From: Enoplosus armatus
Taxonomy: Eukaryota; Chordata; Actinopteri; Centrarchiformes; Enoplosidae
Direction: 5' to 3'
NCBI RefSeq assembly: GCF_043641665.1
Contig: NC_092182.1
Coordinates: 27,041,320-27,105,319 of the forward strand
DNA: 64,000 nucleotides
The notes beneath the pieces are model-generated. The model saw nothing but the letters and a program-made list of their open reading frames with translations, was not told the origin of the DNA and made no database searches. Position 1 is the stretch's first letter. Each line of letters opens with the position of its first letter. Shown one piece after another: positions 12,282 to 25,080 of the stretch. The translations under genes were made by a program, and so were the position numbers.

Positions 12282-13859
12282 TGACCTCGGTGTCATCGAC
12301 GTCATCTGAAAGTACCCAGCATGCATCAGTTTGACTGTTTCCTTCTGATGGTTTGCACCCGGACAAATGTCTTCTTTCTTCCTGCTACTCTGATTTGCAT
12401 GTGAAAAGAGGAAGTAAAAGGAAATAGGTGTTAGTGGAAATCCAGGTAAATGTAATTTGCTGTTCTCTTTTGACCACGTTTCTCTAAAAAGGAAACTCTG
12501 AAGTCAACACATGATAACTGTTGTTATCGCACATCATGTGTTTCTGATATGCGTCCAAATTTGCATCTGCTTGTTCGCTCCACTGAGTGACATTAAAAGC
12601 CACGTCTGATGTTTCTATTATTAACTTTTCCTCATCCATGGAGGTGAAAGAGCCTCTTTAAACCGCCATATAATGCAGAGATCATTTAGCACCAGTTGAT
12701 ACACTGAATACATTCAAAACTACCATATTTAAAACTATACACATCTGTTTCACATCACAGGCTCATTAAACAAATATTTGAGTTTTTTTTAAATATCACT
12801 TGAATTCAGGGTGACGTTATTTTCCTCAGTTATCAGATTTTGTCTTCACATTTTGAAATTGACTGAGATAACCTGCATGTAATTTACTTTGTCTTTTTAA
12901 ACCTGAAGAAGAAATCATGTTCATGACGTTTTTAGTACTTAGTTTGATGTAATCGGTTTTAAAAGTGTCTCTCCACGACTGTGGAATGAGACCCCTTTAC
13001 AAAACACATCACGCAGACACGGAGGAAGTTGGGGGTCTTAAATCTGTCAACACCCTCACAAAGGTCAGAGGTCAGGTGACGAGGGATTACAGGAAATGAG
13101 GTTGTGTGTGTGTAAGCTAAGACTTTGCAGGCTGATGGATAAGTGTGTGTATGTTTATATACATGACTTGATCGCTGCCCCGTAACATCAGCACTCATGC
13201 TGAAGCCCTTAGATCTCCATTCATCTTCATTTTCTGCTCTTTATACCTTCTCAACGTTTGTGTTTTGTTGACTTTGGCTTTACTTCCTGTTTGGGGCCCA
13301 CTGACCTGATGTATGTTTGATAATGAGAAAAAAAAAAAAGGACCAATTGTTTTTTCTCTAAACATTATTAAGGATGGAGCTAGCGCCATATAATATAAAA
13401 CCAAATATGTAGAAAAGCACACATTTGCACATTTCATGAAGGTGACAAAATACAGAAATGATCATAAAGCAAAGTTATTATTCCAAATAAGGACATTTTT
13501 CATGTTTTATATGTCACATGAGCAAATATTCATTGTACATCAATGTACAGCTTATCCTACAGTGTGATGCTATTTATGACTGGGGTCAGTTAGACTTGAA
13601 CTCCCTGTTAGACCTCTTACAAACAAACCGTAATAAAAGTCCAATAACAGAATTCAAAATGGACTTATTTGGAATTTGGGAGGGCTAAGTCTGCATGACA
13701 GAAATCATACGACAGGTTTCCATCCAAATGTGAACTGCTTCTCTCCATCCTCTACTGTTCTGTGAATATTAGAAGTTGGAGATAAACAGCGGGTGGAGCT
13801 TCAGTCAAAGCTCAAACGACGGAGAACCATGTGGTTTAAAGTCATGAAGTATGACAAAA

Positions 13860-14050
13860 CTTTTAATGTGTCCAGTTCCCATCAGCTTTGTGTTTAGCGC
13901 TAATTAGCAAATGTTAGCATGCAAACACATAAACTACGATGGTGAACATGGTAAACATTATACCTGGTTACAGCAACATGCTGGCATTGTCACTGCATAT
14001 TAGCATACTGACATTAGCATTTAGCCTCACAGGCCTGCTAGCATGGCTGC
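13860..14050 (+). repeat. Dispersed 'gttagcatgctaac' repeat
   Basis: Contains gctaattagcaaatgttagcatg, aaactacgatggtgaacatggtaaacattatacctg and gacattagcatttagcctcacag. The same word order recurs at 22,600, 27,150, 33,180-33,500 and, inverted, 63,030-63,320. Confidence 0.7.
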
Positions 14051-14455
14051 AGCCTCTTAGTCTTGTTTTTTCTTACTGAATACAGCTGCTTGCTGTTGGA
14101 CATGAGGTTGATGAGAGTATTGAGACGGAACCACTCAGTAAATAAAGTGCTTGTAAAACCAAAATAAAGAGCTAAAAGAGGCTAACAAGCTTTGTAGTGC
14201 TGCAGATTCAATGGCTCCTTTCACATTACTTTACTCTATTAGTGAGTTTTAAAGACCTTACTTTACCAAAGCTAACGCAATGTATGCTAAAGTGTTAGCA
14301 TGACAGAAACAGCTTCTGTCTCTTTCCTGCTTTCTTTCTCTGTTTCCCTCTCTGTGCCTCATCCTCGCTGCCTCTCTTTCCCTCGTCTCTTCCCGTCATA
14401 GGCCACCTTTTGTCTCCATGCAAAAACTCAAATTCCTCCCGGCCTCTGCCCACAG

Positions 14456-14456
<1 letters not shown>

Positions 14457-14500
<44 letters not shown>
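14457..14500. repeat. (CA)n microsatellite
   Basis: CA run of about 44 bases; a shorter run lies at 14,705-14,724. Confidence 0.97.
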
Positions 14501-14502
<2 letters not shown>

Positions 14503-14879
14503 CATTCCTTTGCCCGGCAACAATGAGGTCTTTGTGTTGCACACCACCCATGTTTTCATTTCATTTTTTATTGCTTTTGAACTCCTCGCATGGAGAATTT
14601 AATCATCTCTCCGCTGGTTCCTGAGGTTGGTTTTGAAAAGGATTTTTTTTGTTTGATGGCTGGTAGTCAGGGAGGCCGGCAGCTGCGGTGTGTGTTCCCA
14701 TAATGCACACACACACACACACACCCCCACATGATCCAAGGACAAAAGAAATACATGTTTTCAAAGGTACCTGACTTTACTTTTGTTTTTGTTTCCACTT
14801 CTCATCAACCATCAACAAAGAAATGAGGCTCTGTCGAGGAAACGAATGTGAAAGTAAAATAACTGCAGATGCATGAATC

Positions 14880-15655
14880 AAAGGAACAGTTCCAACATAT
14901 CTGTTTTCCTGCTGAGAGTTAGATGAGAAGATTGATACCACTCTCATGTATGTATGCTAAATATGATGCTAGAGCCAGGAGGTGATTAGCCTAGCTTAGC
15001 ATAAATACTGTTAGCAGGGGGAAACAGCTAGCTTGGCTCACTGCAGTGCTGCATGATACACTTACAAACACCTCTAAAGTTCAATAATCAACAAGTTGTA
15101 TCTCATTTGTTTCATCCGTATATAAACAGATGTGTATAAATGAGTTATGTAGTGTAAACAGTACTGTATATGATTTTATATGCATGTTTTTCTGTTTCTT
15201 TTTGTCTTTTGTAAAGCACAACGTAAGCTCCAGTTTTGATATATGCTATGTAAATAGTTCATTATGATTATTATGATTAAGATTATAGACAGACTGGCCC
15301 AACTTTTTGACATTCATTGTTCCTAGATTGTTCCATCATCTGGTCAAGTTTTAATATATCCAGTACTTTGGTTTATCACCAAAAACCTGCAAAACTAATG
15401 ACATTCCCATCAGCCTCAGCTGCACTTTGTGTTTAGTGCTAATTAGCAAATGTTAGCATGCTAACACACTTATCAGCCTCACAGAGTTTTTCTCTGGTGT
15501 ACAAATGAAATGAACCAGAAGGTGCTGGTCAGTATTTCAGATCTTTGAACAAACTCATGGCCTCCTGGTGCTAGCGCCATACTTAATACACACACATGAG
15601 AGTGGTAACAATCTTCTGAACCAACTTTTGGCAAGTGTCAAACTATTCCTTTAAA
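14880..15655 (+). repeat. MITE-like 'agcttagc' element with an internal insertion
   Basis: The left end is ggaacagttccaacatat, with internal agcctagcttagcataaatactg and gaaacagctagcttggct, as in the 7,609-8,172 element. The matching right end (gagagtggtaacaatctt, then aaactattcctttaa) lies at about 15,599-15,655. Between them sits a 'gttagcatgctaac' family segment (about 15,360-15,480), suggesting one repeat inserted in another. Confidence 0.6.
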
Positions 15656-16230
15656 GGGATATATATTTTCTTCTCGGAAGGTAAAAATCTGCAGAGATTG
15701 GATTGTTATTGGTTTCAAAGTCGTTTTATTTTCAGCTTTGGAGGAGACATCAGCCAGGAAGCCTCAGTCGAGACACTACACATAGTGTAGTCTTCACCAA
15801 TGAGAGCAAAATGATAAATGACAAACCTCTCAAATGAATTCAGATTCAGCTGTCCAGCAACACCTGTCTCTGTAAGGATATATCCTGATAGCTTTGTTAA
15901 AATCCTTCATTGACAGGATGAAGACAAAGCCTGCTGCTATCAGTGACACGTTTCTCTTCTTTTACAGCAGCAGAGAACAGACTCAGGTATTTTAATTACA
16001 GGACACCTGCAAAACGTTTGAAATTTTAGCATCTACTCAAACAAAAAGCTCCTTTAGAGAGAAGCGCTCGGGCCAGTCAACCCAGTTTCTGAGGAGCTGC
16101 ATACCAGTGTTACTGGGAGCCTCTGGCTGCATCCGTCTCAATGACAGACCTTTACGGTCCGGAGCCTTTGAACTTTTCTGCTGAAGAACTCAAAAATATG
16201 AATCCAGTAACTTTCTCTGAGGCCATTTCT

Positions 16231-16450
16231 CAGTGGTGGAAAGTAACAAAGTACATTTACTCAAGTCCTGTCCTTTGAGGTACTTTTACTTTTCTTTAGT
16301 ATTTCAATTGTATGCTACTTTGATAGATTAAACTACCCAACAATATATAAAGTAAGTAGTTAAATAAAATGTGCTCCACCAGCTTTAACATTAAAACAAA
16401 GCATCTGTAGTATATATACTGTATATAATAATAGAAGTAGATTTAGATGT
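16231..16450 (+). repeat. 5' part of hAT-like 'CAGTGGTGGAA' MITE
   Basis: Starts cagtggtggaaagtaacaaagtacatttactcaagt, the family's left terminus. Similarity decays toward a run of tatatactgtatataata. Confidence 0.75.
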
Positions 16451-17056
16451 AGTCGCAGTGGGAGAGGGAGTATTTGTAGTTTTTATAGTAGTTGTACTAG
16501 CTGTAGTATGTTGTGTTGAATGGTTAAAACAGAGTGTTGTAGAGTCAAACAGTGTGTGTCCGATGACAATGACTCACTTCACCAAAACTGTTGTTTTATG
16601 TATTTCACAAGAAGTTACATCATGTTTTCGTTTCTCATTCATTATAAAACAATGATTTACATCTGTGCTCCAGGGTCCTGTAGATGTTTTTGGGAACAAT
16701 GAGGACGTGTTAATGTGTCATCTTTGGAACAAGAAGAAGAAGAAGAAAAACTATAAAAGCCACAGTGTTTGTCTCTTCTCCATGTTCAGTCATCAGCTTT
16801 CCTGCTTCAATTGTACCTTCAGCAATAATGTACAATACAGTTTGTGTGCGATGGCTTGTATATGTGTGTGTCTCCTCATTCAAACAAAAACACTGGGTTG
16901 AGTCACAGTGGAGTCCCACACTGACCCGACCTGTAGACGAGACTCCAACCAGCCAACACAGAGTCTCCGAGAGAGACACCTTGACCGCCTCCCCAACTTT
17001 GTAAAGCTGCTTAGCTGGATTAAAGGACACAGTAACGACCGGGACGCCTCTCAACG

Positions 17057-17060
<4 letters not shown>

Positions 17061-17106
<46 letters not shown>

Positions 17107-17137
17107 AAGCATAAGACAGTGAAAGTGTACATGTAAG

Positions 17138-17191
<54 letters not shown>

Positions 17192-17224
17192 AAGCATAAG
17201 ACAGTGAAAGTGTACATGTAAGTA

Positions 17225-17260
<36 letters not shown>

Positions 17261-17291
17261 AAGCATAAGACAGTGAAAGTGTACATGTAAG

Positions 17292-17353
<62 letters not shown>
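17061..17353. repeat. Higher-order compound repeat: (GT)n plus 45-bp spacer, three copies
   Basis: Three near-identical spacers of about 45 bases (purine-rich gagagagaaagcataagaca, then agtgaaagtgtacatgtaagtact) alternate with (GT)n tracts of different lengths; a fourth GT tract ends in gagagagagactc. It is a tandem array whose unit itself contains a microsatellite. Confidence 0.93.
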
Positions 17354-17413
17354 CTCAGCATGTGATTATAGGTTTATGGGTCTATATGTCAATCTGTGTT
17401 TCTGTGTGTGTGT

Positions 17414-17859
17414 AGGTGGTGGAACGTATCTACATTCATTTACACAGCTATGAGGTACTTGTACTTTACTTGAGTATTTCCAATTTATGCTACTGTATAC
17501 TTCTACTTTACTACATTTATTTGACAACGCTAGTTATCAGGTACTTTGCAGATTCAGATTATTAAATCCAAATATAATCAATGAATGATGATGTATTATT
17601 GTAGATTAAACCGCCCTGCAGTACATAAAGTACTCCATCTTTACCATTTGCAACATTAACACTAATGCATCAATAATTATAACACAGTAATATAATATAT
17701 AATATTCTGAAAAGAGCTGAGTACTTTTACTTTTGGTACTCTGGTACTTTAAGTATACTTTGTTGCTAATACTTAAGATTTTGAATGCAGGACTTATTTC
17801 CACACTGTGGTATTATTATTTTTACTCAAGTAAAAGATCTGAGTACTTCTTCCACCACT

Positions 17860-17860
<1 letters not shown>
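17414..17860 (+). repeat. Near-complete hAT-like 'CAGTGGTGGAA' MITE
   Basis: The left end is aggtggtggaacgtatctac; the right end is gatctgagtacttcttccaccactg, which is the inverted terminal repeat of the left end. Internal phrases ctttacttgagtatttcca and ctactttactacatttattt match the other copies. About 450 bases, noncoding, and immediately followed by a (GT)n tract. Confidence 0.8.
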
Positions 17861-17895
<35 letters not shown>

Positions 17896-18017
17896 AAAGT
17901 GAGGCGTTGCCGCGGTAACACAGCGGCCTCTTCAGCAGTTTCACTTCATAATAGTGGGAAGTTTGACGAAGCGTCTGCAGTAACACGATCATACAGTCTT
18001 CAATAACAGTGAAAGCA

Positions 18018-18160
18018 CTGTTAGCCCTCTGTTAGCCTTCTGTTAGCCCTCTGTTAGCCTTCTATTAGCCTTCTGTTAGCCTTCTGTTAGCCCTCTGTTA
18101 GCCCTCTGTTAGCCTTCTGTTAGCCTTCTGTTAGCCCTCTGTTATCCCTCTGTTACACCT
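18018..18160. repeat. 11-bp minisatellite, about 13 units
   Basis: Head-to-tail units of ctgttagccct alternating with ctgttagcctt, with a few single-base variants (ctattagcctt, ctgttatccct). The unit order is not random: ccct and cctt variants occur in blocks. Noncoding. Confidence 0.95.
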
Positions 18161-20079
18161 GAGTGACCCCCCACCTGCTCGCCTCCTTTTACTCTCACAC
18201 TCAGATGAAAGGTGAGTTTTCCATGTCATCATACAAACCTATCAACACGTTTTTAATAAGCGAGCAAAAGAATGAATCCATTTCATGAAGCTCTTCTCCT
18301 TCTAACGGACACTGTCAGCCATGTTGGAATGACCCCTCCCCCACGTTATGTATTTTATAGATATTGTTATCTTACGGTTCCTCTGCCTCTCCATCTGTTT
18401 ATCAGACGTTTACAGTAGAGATGAACGTAGATGTGTTTCCATGAGGAGGGTCGAAGTTTAGAAGAATGAATTTGGTTCATTGAGTAGTTTTTTAACCGGT
18501 GGCTCTTGTTTAACTTTGAGTAACTTCTGATTAACTGTTTGTCAGCTATTTATTTTGGTTTATTTATTCACAAACTAACGTGGATGTATTTCAAGAATGA
18601 CAATTGCCAAAAACGTCTCAAGTTTCTGGGTTTGCTCAGTAGTGTCTCTCTCCCGATTGGGTGATTGAGTGATAGAAACCATCCAAAACAGGTAAAAACT
18701 GACTGTGTTCTGCAGCACAGAGCTCAGTTTGGTTTCTCATATTTTTAATTTCTTTACATACAAACTCACTGACGTCTTAACATACAACGACTTGTTGCTT
18801 CGTAACACCTGATCCATGTTACTATGAAGGTGTATCTGGTGTTACTGGTTTTATTAACTTGTGACACTATCCAATATTCCAGTTACTTTATTAGCACAGA
18901 TACAGAGGACAAGCACACTGGGATTCTTGCACAGTTCTCTCAATAAACATTTGATGGACTCAGATGCTTTTAATTTAGCTAATATAACAGCCTAGAAATC
19001 TATACATACTTGCCGCTTCTTTTATTTATGAATGTGAGTTTTAATTTGTCGCTATAGAAACTCAGCTGTTCTGTGAAATCTGTTCAGCAGCCTGAATGTT
19101 TCCCGTGACGGTGCCTCTTCTTCCACTGCTCGTTCTTTTCTTTAAAGTGAGTCACTGACTGACTTTAAGGTGGGGGGGGGGGGCTTACTCACAAGTACGA
19201 ATACACGCTCTACAGATGCATATGATGAAAACAGGTTGTTGCTTCTTGGTGGGAAAATTCTCAGTCTCCACGTCTATTTGTTTGATTTTAAGATGGAAGA
19301 GAAAGCACAAAAAATGAACCATTGTTGGCGTGAATGCAAAGTTGTGTTTGTTTAGATGCTTTAGTTTTTCCAACAGCTGAAAAAATGAAAAAATGACTTA
19401 AAGGATTAATCACTTCGTCTCTACTTGAATCTACCTGTGACTTGTATTTCGGTTGTTCTGGACGTCTATCTGCTCTTTAGTGTGACATCAGTTAGACGTT
19501 GCCAGGGACGACGCTGTCCTCGCCTGGTTTTTCTTCCCACCGCAGCAGGGAGTCGATCACTTCCTGTTATTAAGTCAGACTGAGGGTCAGAGGTTAAGGG
19601 TGAGAGGTGGAAGACAGACGCAGTGTTGACAAGGAGGAGGGGACGAGAAGAGGGACAGAGGGAGGCTGTATTTAGAGAGAGAAAGACGAGCAACGAGAGG
19701 AGGAATTACTGAGGAATGATGGGAATTTCCTGAATGGCAATGATGGAGGCTCGCTCTCTGTCTCTCTCTCAGTCTCTAAAAACTATAAATCAGCCGTCAC
19801 TCTGACGTGGATGTAATCTTTGTTCCCTCCTGTGTCTGTTACATCAGCAGACCTCATCTGAACGCATCATCATCGTCATCAGCCTTTGATCAGTGAGTGA
19901 TAACAGGCAAATGTATGCAAACCCACAGCCGACATCCACTCTGCAGCGCCTCCATGTGAACCACACACCTGTGCTGATTTCACCACCCGGCTGTTCTTTT
20001 GCGTGAACATTAGTTTGATGTGAATCTCCTCGTGGCCTCCCTCCCTGAGCTGGTTATTTCCTCTCAAGGTCAACATGTT

Positions 20080-20190
20080 AATGTGTCCAATAGTTTAGTT
20101 TATGACCTAAAACCAGCAGAACTAATGACATTCATCAGCCTCAGCTGGACTTTGCTAATTAGCACATGTTAGCATGCTAATGTGGCACAG
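20080..20190 (+). repeat. Fragment of 'gttagcatgctaac' repeat
   Basis: Contains catcagcctcagctggacttt followed by gctaattagcacatgttagcatgctaa, shared with 15,400, 22,625, 33,165 and (inverted) 63,165. Confidence 0.7.
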
Positions 20191-20883
20191 AGGATATTAA
20201 TATGTAATTGCCCACTTATTTAAATGTGTTATTTTATATCTATGCATTTATCTTGCATTTTTATCAGACACCCCCCATTTAATTTGAAGCATTTCTGTTT
20301 TGAGTGTAAAAGGCACGAGATCAGCTGCGGATATGTAAGCTGTGGGCTGGGCTGCGATCTTCAGCTGTCAGTTAACGCTGGTATGAGTGAAGCCACTGAA
20401 GATCATTTTTATTTATTCTTTCAGGTGGGAAAATGTCACATAAGCATTCGTACAGTTTGTCAGTAATGTCGGCTTTCTATTTAAATGTATTTTAAGCATT
20501 TTGACTCCAACGGTTTTGCTTTGCGTTATAGAAAGATTCCTCTGTGTGAGTTTCACAGCGTATTATAGTTGACGGAGGCGCTCGAGCCGCCTGCTCAGTT
20601 AAAAAACTGTGTGGACGTGTTACACCTCCTGCATTGTTCTCCAAATCAGCCTGAGCTCCGGGAGGATCCTGTTACACGATGGTGTGACCTGCCATGTACA
20701 ATGAAAGACTGTCAAACACACACATACAGTACGCAGAGTACACACAGTACACACAGTACACACACACACACCATTAAACACAACTCTACCTCATGTTCAT
20801 CAAAACAACAACTCACATAAAAACACATTTCTCCTGTTGTGAGCAGGTAAACAACATTACATTACTGCACACAGCTGATTACA

Positions 20884-21040
20884 GCAGTGCAAAGTAAGTA
20901 CATTTACTCAAGTAATGTACTTTAAGTACAATTTTGAGGTACTTGTACTTTATGTGAGTATTTTGATGTTAATACTTTTGTACTTTTACAAGTGTTACAA
21001 GTGTCTGCAGTACATTTTGACTCCACCAGCTCAAACTCAC
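20884..21040 (+). repeat. 5' fragment of hAT-like 'CAGTGGTGGAA' MITE
   Basis: Reads cagtgcaaagtaagtacatttactcaagt and then aattttgaggtacttgtacttt; the right half is absent. Confidence 0.65.
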
Positions 21041-21618
21041 ACATTCAACCTCTGGTCTCGATTATAAAAACGTTGTGTGATGATTTCAGTCGCTGACAAA
21101 CCAGCGTGTTGATCTCTATAAATAAATCTGACTCGGGTTTTGTGTGCAGGTCAAGCTAAATCAGCACCATGTGTGTTTGAGGGTACAGTAAATCCAGCAC
21201 CCTGCCCCCCGGGTTCATTTTAGGGAGGGTGGGACGACCACCTTCAGGGGACACATCAAGAGGTAAAGCCAGCATACTTCATGTATGGAGTCGAAGTAAT
21301 ATGATGCCCTTTCTTTCACTCCCTCCTCTCGTGTGATAATATAACTGCCTGACTCTCTGTGTGCTTTACATATGTCTTTTTTCTGCAAGTGTATGTGTGA
21401 CGGTGTGTTGCTAAGACGTGAATGTATGTTTGTGTTAAAGTTTTATCAGTTTAACTTGTGTGAATATGCCAGCATGTGTTTCTGTGGTGATGATGAGGAG
21501 CGGAGGACGTTACAACAGCTCGGCCCAGTTCAGCAGCAACTCTTCACTGCCTTCATGGGCTTAACCAGCTGGTTGGTCCGCCATCCCATTAACCAGCTGG
21601 ATGGTTTCTGTCTCTGTT

Positions 21619-21653
<35 letters not shown>

Positions 21654-21990
21654 TGACCTGATCTGTAAAGCGCTTTGGGAACCGTTAAGGTTGAAAAGCG
21701 ATAGTCCGTTTATCATTTACTTTCCATTCTCACGCAGATAATTGTCCAACAAATAAGATGAATACAACTTTATTACATCATTACAAACCATCATTTAACA
21801 AAAGCACATTCTTCAAACTCTTCAAACTTGGACCAGGAAAAAGGTAAGTGGACCTTGAGTTAATGTTTTTAGGGTCCAGAAAAAACATCAGATATGTACA
21901 GTACAGTATTTAATTGGAGCTATTGGTGAGATCATAGAAAATGGCACCTTGGATTCATATGATTTCACTGAATCACTGTAAAAAGCACGT

Positions 21991-22275
21991 TGGGGCTGCA
22001 ATTATAATTATTTTCTTTATTTATTCACCTTCATTGTTTGTCTATAAAATGTGAGGAAACAGTGACAGACGTCCATCACAGCTTCCCAGAGTCCGAGGCC
22101 ACGACTTCTAACGTCTTGTTTTGTCCCACCAGCAGCCCAAAACACAAAGATATCCAGATTACTGAGACATAAAACAGAGACACTGAGAAGCTGACACCAG
22201 AGGTTGGTTGGAATAAATCATTAATGAATTATTGCTGATTTATTTTCTGTCGATTGACTAATCCATTAATCGACA
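21991..22275 (+). repeat. MITE-like 'gctgcaactaacgatta' element (unit 1)
   Basis: Starts ggggctgcaattataattattttc; internal gtctataaaatgtgaggaaa and cttgttttgtcccaccagcag; ends gtcgattgactaatccattaatcgac. The identical copy in unit 2 lies at 26,542-26,826. Confidence 0.75.
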
Positions 22276-22599
22276 GGTATAGATTATACATGTGACACTG
22301 CTGTACAGTGTGGAGGCGGAGTTAAGATGTATATTTTAAGGTGAAAGAGATTAAATAGCTCTTATTAAATAAAACCTTTCTTCCCTCAGATAAGCAACAG
22401 ACACTTACAGTAAGTCCACACAGCATCTCTTCACAGCACAGCTCTCTGTCTAATTCCATCGTCATCGTCATGATATTTACTATGAGGAAGGATTTTACAA
22501 CTATGAAAAGTTACCACAGCTGCGATCATTTTATCCTCCGACCTGTGGATCTGAACAGAATTACGCTGCACAGGAATCTGCACGTCTCTACTACAACTG

Positions 22600-22830
22600 T
22601 TAGATGCAAAACTCATGACATTCCCATCAGCCTCGGCTGTGTTTCCTGCTAATTAGCAGACGTTAGCATGCTAACACACGAAACTAAAATGGTGACCATG
22701 TTAAACATTATACCTGCTAAACATCAACATGTTAGCATTGTCATTGTGAGGAAGTTAGCATGCTGATGTTAGCATTTAGCTGTGCCCAATACAGCCTCAC
22801 AGAGCCAGTTAGCCTTTTAGCTCAGGCTAA
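22600..22830 (+). repeat. 'gttagcatgctaac' repeat (unit 1)
   Basis: Contains aactcatgacattcccatcagcctcgg, gctaattagcagacgttagcatgctaac and gatgttagcatttagctg. Same in unit 2 at about 27,151-27,381. Confidence 0.7.
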
Positions 22831-23072
22831 AAGGCTAAACAAACCAAACATGAACATCAGAAACTAAGTGAAATGATTTCACATATGAAAAGGTCGAAAA
22901 GAACAACTAAATAACAACAAAGAGAAAATAAAAACAACAAATGAAAGAAAAATAAAGAAATCTCTGGACTGATGAGTCAGCAGGAGGACAGGTGCAGCTG
23001 ATCAGGTTAAATTCAGAGACTTTTCTCTTTAAGAAATAAACAACATCCTGAATATCATCATCCTCTTCATCT

Positions 23073-24467
23073 CTAACTGCTCTGTTCCACTGTCACACAG
23101 ACCTTCACTGGTGAGATCTTCATCCTCACTTTATCCTCAGTGTTAATGTATGGAAACATCCTCTCAGTGAAAGTGTGTGTGAAGGTGTGTATGTGTGTGT
23201 TAGTATCAGGATCAGAGAACGACAGCTTTCGTCCATTCCTGTCCAGATTCACTCTGATCCTCTGGACCTTCTTCTGCACTTGGAGACCAGTGGGTGAACC
23301 TGATGGTGACCAAGCTGAGTATTTACCTCCAAAGAACTGTATTCCCCAGAATCCAGACCACATGAGTCCCTTCCTCTGGACAGACTCTGCTAACACACCC
23401 AGTTCCCAGCCTGTACTGTCTCCAACCTCGACGTCCCAGCTGTGAGTCCCTGAGTTAAAGCCCTCAGAGCCCAGGACAGACCAGTATCCATAAATCCTCT
23501 CTGGATTGTCAGGAAGCTGCTGTCTCTCTCCTGCTCTCACACTGATCAGGTCTTCAGACAGGCTGAGGCCTGAACCAGCAGTGTTTGGGTCCAGAATCAC
23601 AGGAGTGTAGGAGACCATCTCCTTCATCTTGTTCCAGATGTTGAAGGTCAGGTTGCCCAGGTGTTTGGCCTGGTCTATCAGAGCTCCTGAGGGCAGCTGT
23701 GGATCATCCAGCAGGGGGCGCTGCTGGACTCTTTCCACTGCAGCCTTGTAGTTGAGCAGGAAGGAGCCGTCTTCAGCTCTCAGCTCCTCCTCTGTGGCTC
23801 TGACTGTGTCTGAAAGAGCTGCTATCTCTCTGCTCAGAGCCTCCATCTTCTCCTTCATCATCTGGCTCTTCTGCTCCTCTTCCTCCCTCAGTGCAGCCAT
23901 CCTGGCCTCCTCTTCCTCTCGTAGAAACTGGTGAAGCTTCTTAAACTGCTCCTTAATCTGCGTCTCTGTGTGTCGGGCCTGGACCTTCATGTGTTCTGCT
24001 GTTTGATCAAACTTCACTCTAACTTCTTTAAAAACCTTTAACTTCTCCTTTAAGGGCTCCAGAGTTTCCTGAAGTTCCTTCTTGTGTTGTCGTGCAGCTT
24101 CATCGATGGGTCTGAATCTGTGGTTGGTGTGTTTTTCTGAATCTCTGCAGACGAGACACACTGGCTGCTGATGGTCCAGACAGAAGAGTCTGAGTTTCTC
24201 AGAGTGCAGACTGCAGAGAGCCTCTGAAGCTCTCTGACCTCTCTCCTGTAAGAAGGCCTCACACAGCGTCTTTAACACCAGGTTACAAGGTGGTTCAGTC
24301 CTTGAAGATCTTCTCTTACAAACTGGACACTCGTGTGTTGGTTTCTCTGTCCACCAGCTCTTCAGACAGTCTTTACAGAAGCTGTGGCTACATGACAGAA
24401 GAACAGGGTCTCTAAAGACCTCATGACAGACCGCACAGCAGAGATCCTCCTCTAACCTGGAAGCCAT
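23073..24467 (-). CDS. TRIM E3 ubiquitin ligase, RING/B-box/coiled-coil/PRY-SPRY (copy 1)
   Basis: A single-exon, 464-residue tripartite-motif protein. The RING spans residues 11-50 with all cysteine/histidine ligands ([17 protein letters not shown]). The B-box2 spans 85-116 (C-x2-H, CLDH, CLVC, HTNH). A long charged coiled coil covers about 120-250. The PRY begins with the LDPNTA motif near 292, and the SPRY carries [12 protein letters not shown]. The start is the ATG at 24467, in a good Kozak context (AAAATGG); the frame stays open upstream but without another ATG. Fish carry large intronless families of such genes; closest named relatives would be TRIM35-, TRIM39- or nuclear factor 7-like, and the window cannot decide. 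The expected role is RING-dependent ubiquitination with the SPRY as ligand-binding domain, often in innate immunity (inference). Its partner is the tandem copy at 27,624. Confidence 0.93.
   Translation of the reverse strand: MASRLEEDLCCAVCHEVFRDPVLLSCSHSFCKDCLKSWWTEKPTHECPVCKRRSSRTEPPCNLVLKTLCEAFLQERGQRASEALCSLHSEKLRLFCLDHQQPVCLVCRDSEKHTNHRFRPIDEAARQHKKELQETLEPLKEKLKVFKEVRVKFDQTAEHMKVQARHTETQIKEQFKKLHQFLREEEEARMAALREEEEQKSQMMKEKMEALSREIAALSDTVRATEEELRAEDGSFLLNYKAAVERVQQRPLLDDPQLPSGALIDQAKHLGNLTFNIWNKMKEMVSYTPVILDPNTAGSGLSLSEDLISVRAGERQQLPDNPERIYGYWSVLGSEGFNSGTHSWDVEVGDSTGWELGVLAESVQRKGLMWSGFWGIQFFGGKYSAWSPSGSPTGLQVQKKVQRIRVNLDRNGRKLSFSDPDTNTHIHTFTHTFTERMFPYINTEDKVRMKISPVKVCVTVEQSS
23708..23723 (+). 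promoter_or_regulatory. CTCF-like motif inside TRIM copy 1
   Basis: Reads ccagcagggggcgctg, a close match to the CTCF core (CCANNAGGGGGCGCT). The tandem copy has ccagcaggaggcgctg at 28,259-28,274, where one base breaks the core. The same base changes a Pro codon to Leu in the coiled coil. Binding is not shown. Confidence 0.45.
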
Positions 24468-25080
24468 TTTGTCTCTACTAACTTCACTGAAGTTTACTTT
24501 CACTTTGAGTCCTGTTTTTAGTCAAACTCACATTCAGTGTGTGGAGTGTCAGCAGGTGTTGTAGTTTCCCACTTCTCTCTCCTGGAGCTGAACTCACTCA
24601 GAGGAAGTTGTTAGTTTGGTCTGAAGGTGAATCTGATCGTCTGTTCTTCGGTCTGTGTGTCTCTCTTTAGTGACGAAGAATAACAGACTGTTTCCTGGTT
24701 TGTCTCAGGTGAGTCAGGTGAGGGGCGGAGCTCTGTCAGACCTCCTCTGCTGAATGCTGCTGCTTCACATGTAACACAGCGGTGTGTTTCAGTCCAAAGA
24801 ACTGATTCATAGCTGGATATGTAGACTGATGGTGTGCAGCAGGCTGCTGATACTGTGTTTATGTTCAAAAGTACTTTGAATGTAGTTTGAACGTAATGGA
24901 GGAGTTTAAATATAGTAATATAGTGAAATCCTGGGGATATTGTGGGAATGGGGTAGTATGTACCATAAGGGGTGCCATGGAATGGGTCGCATGGAATAAT
25001 GTAAGAGGTACCAGGAATACTGCAGCTAAGGTGAATGGTACCATGGAATGTCCTGGATGATACTGTGAGACAGTGTAGGT
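24468..25080 (-). other. 5' flank of TRIM copy 1
   Basis: The region upstream of the TRIM start is virtually identical to 29,019-29,631 of unit 2. No TATA box or clear exon is visible. From about 24,940 it contains degenerate repeats of a ggtaccatggaat word, which resume after the hAT-like insertion at 25,081. Short open frames here have no recognisable similarity. Confidence 0.6.

Larger units (their letters stand above)
9660..21600. other. Long interval with no supported gene
   Basis: No open frame shows recognisable protein similarity or a convincing exon structure. The longer open frames are translations of CA, GT, GA or TCTG simple repeats. The contents are microsatellites, an 11-bp minisatellite, and fragments of four dispersed transposon families, listed separately. 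Distal regulatory elements cannot be excluded from one sequence. Confidence 0.6.

Noticed and set aside
11661..12366. Long open frames on both strands rich in Thr-His, Cys-Val or Glu-Arg repeats
   Set aside because: They are translations of CA/GT and TCTG/TCTC simple repeats, which cannot form stop codons in several frames; no domain or splice structure.
24468..24503. Possible 12-residue N-terminal extension of the TRIM proteins
   Set aside because: The extended frame begins with GTG, not ATG; the ATG at 24467 (and 29018) has a strong Kozak context and places the RING at the usual distance.
24611..24868. 85-residue frame upstream of each TRIM gene (also 29,162-29,419)
   Set aside because: Identical in both units only because the DNA is identical; no domain, and the TRIM already starts at its own RING.
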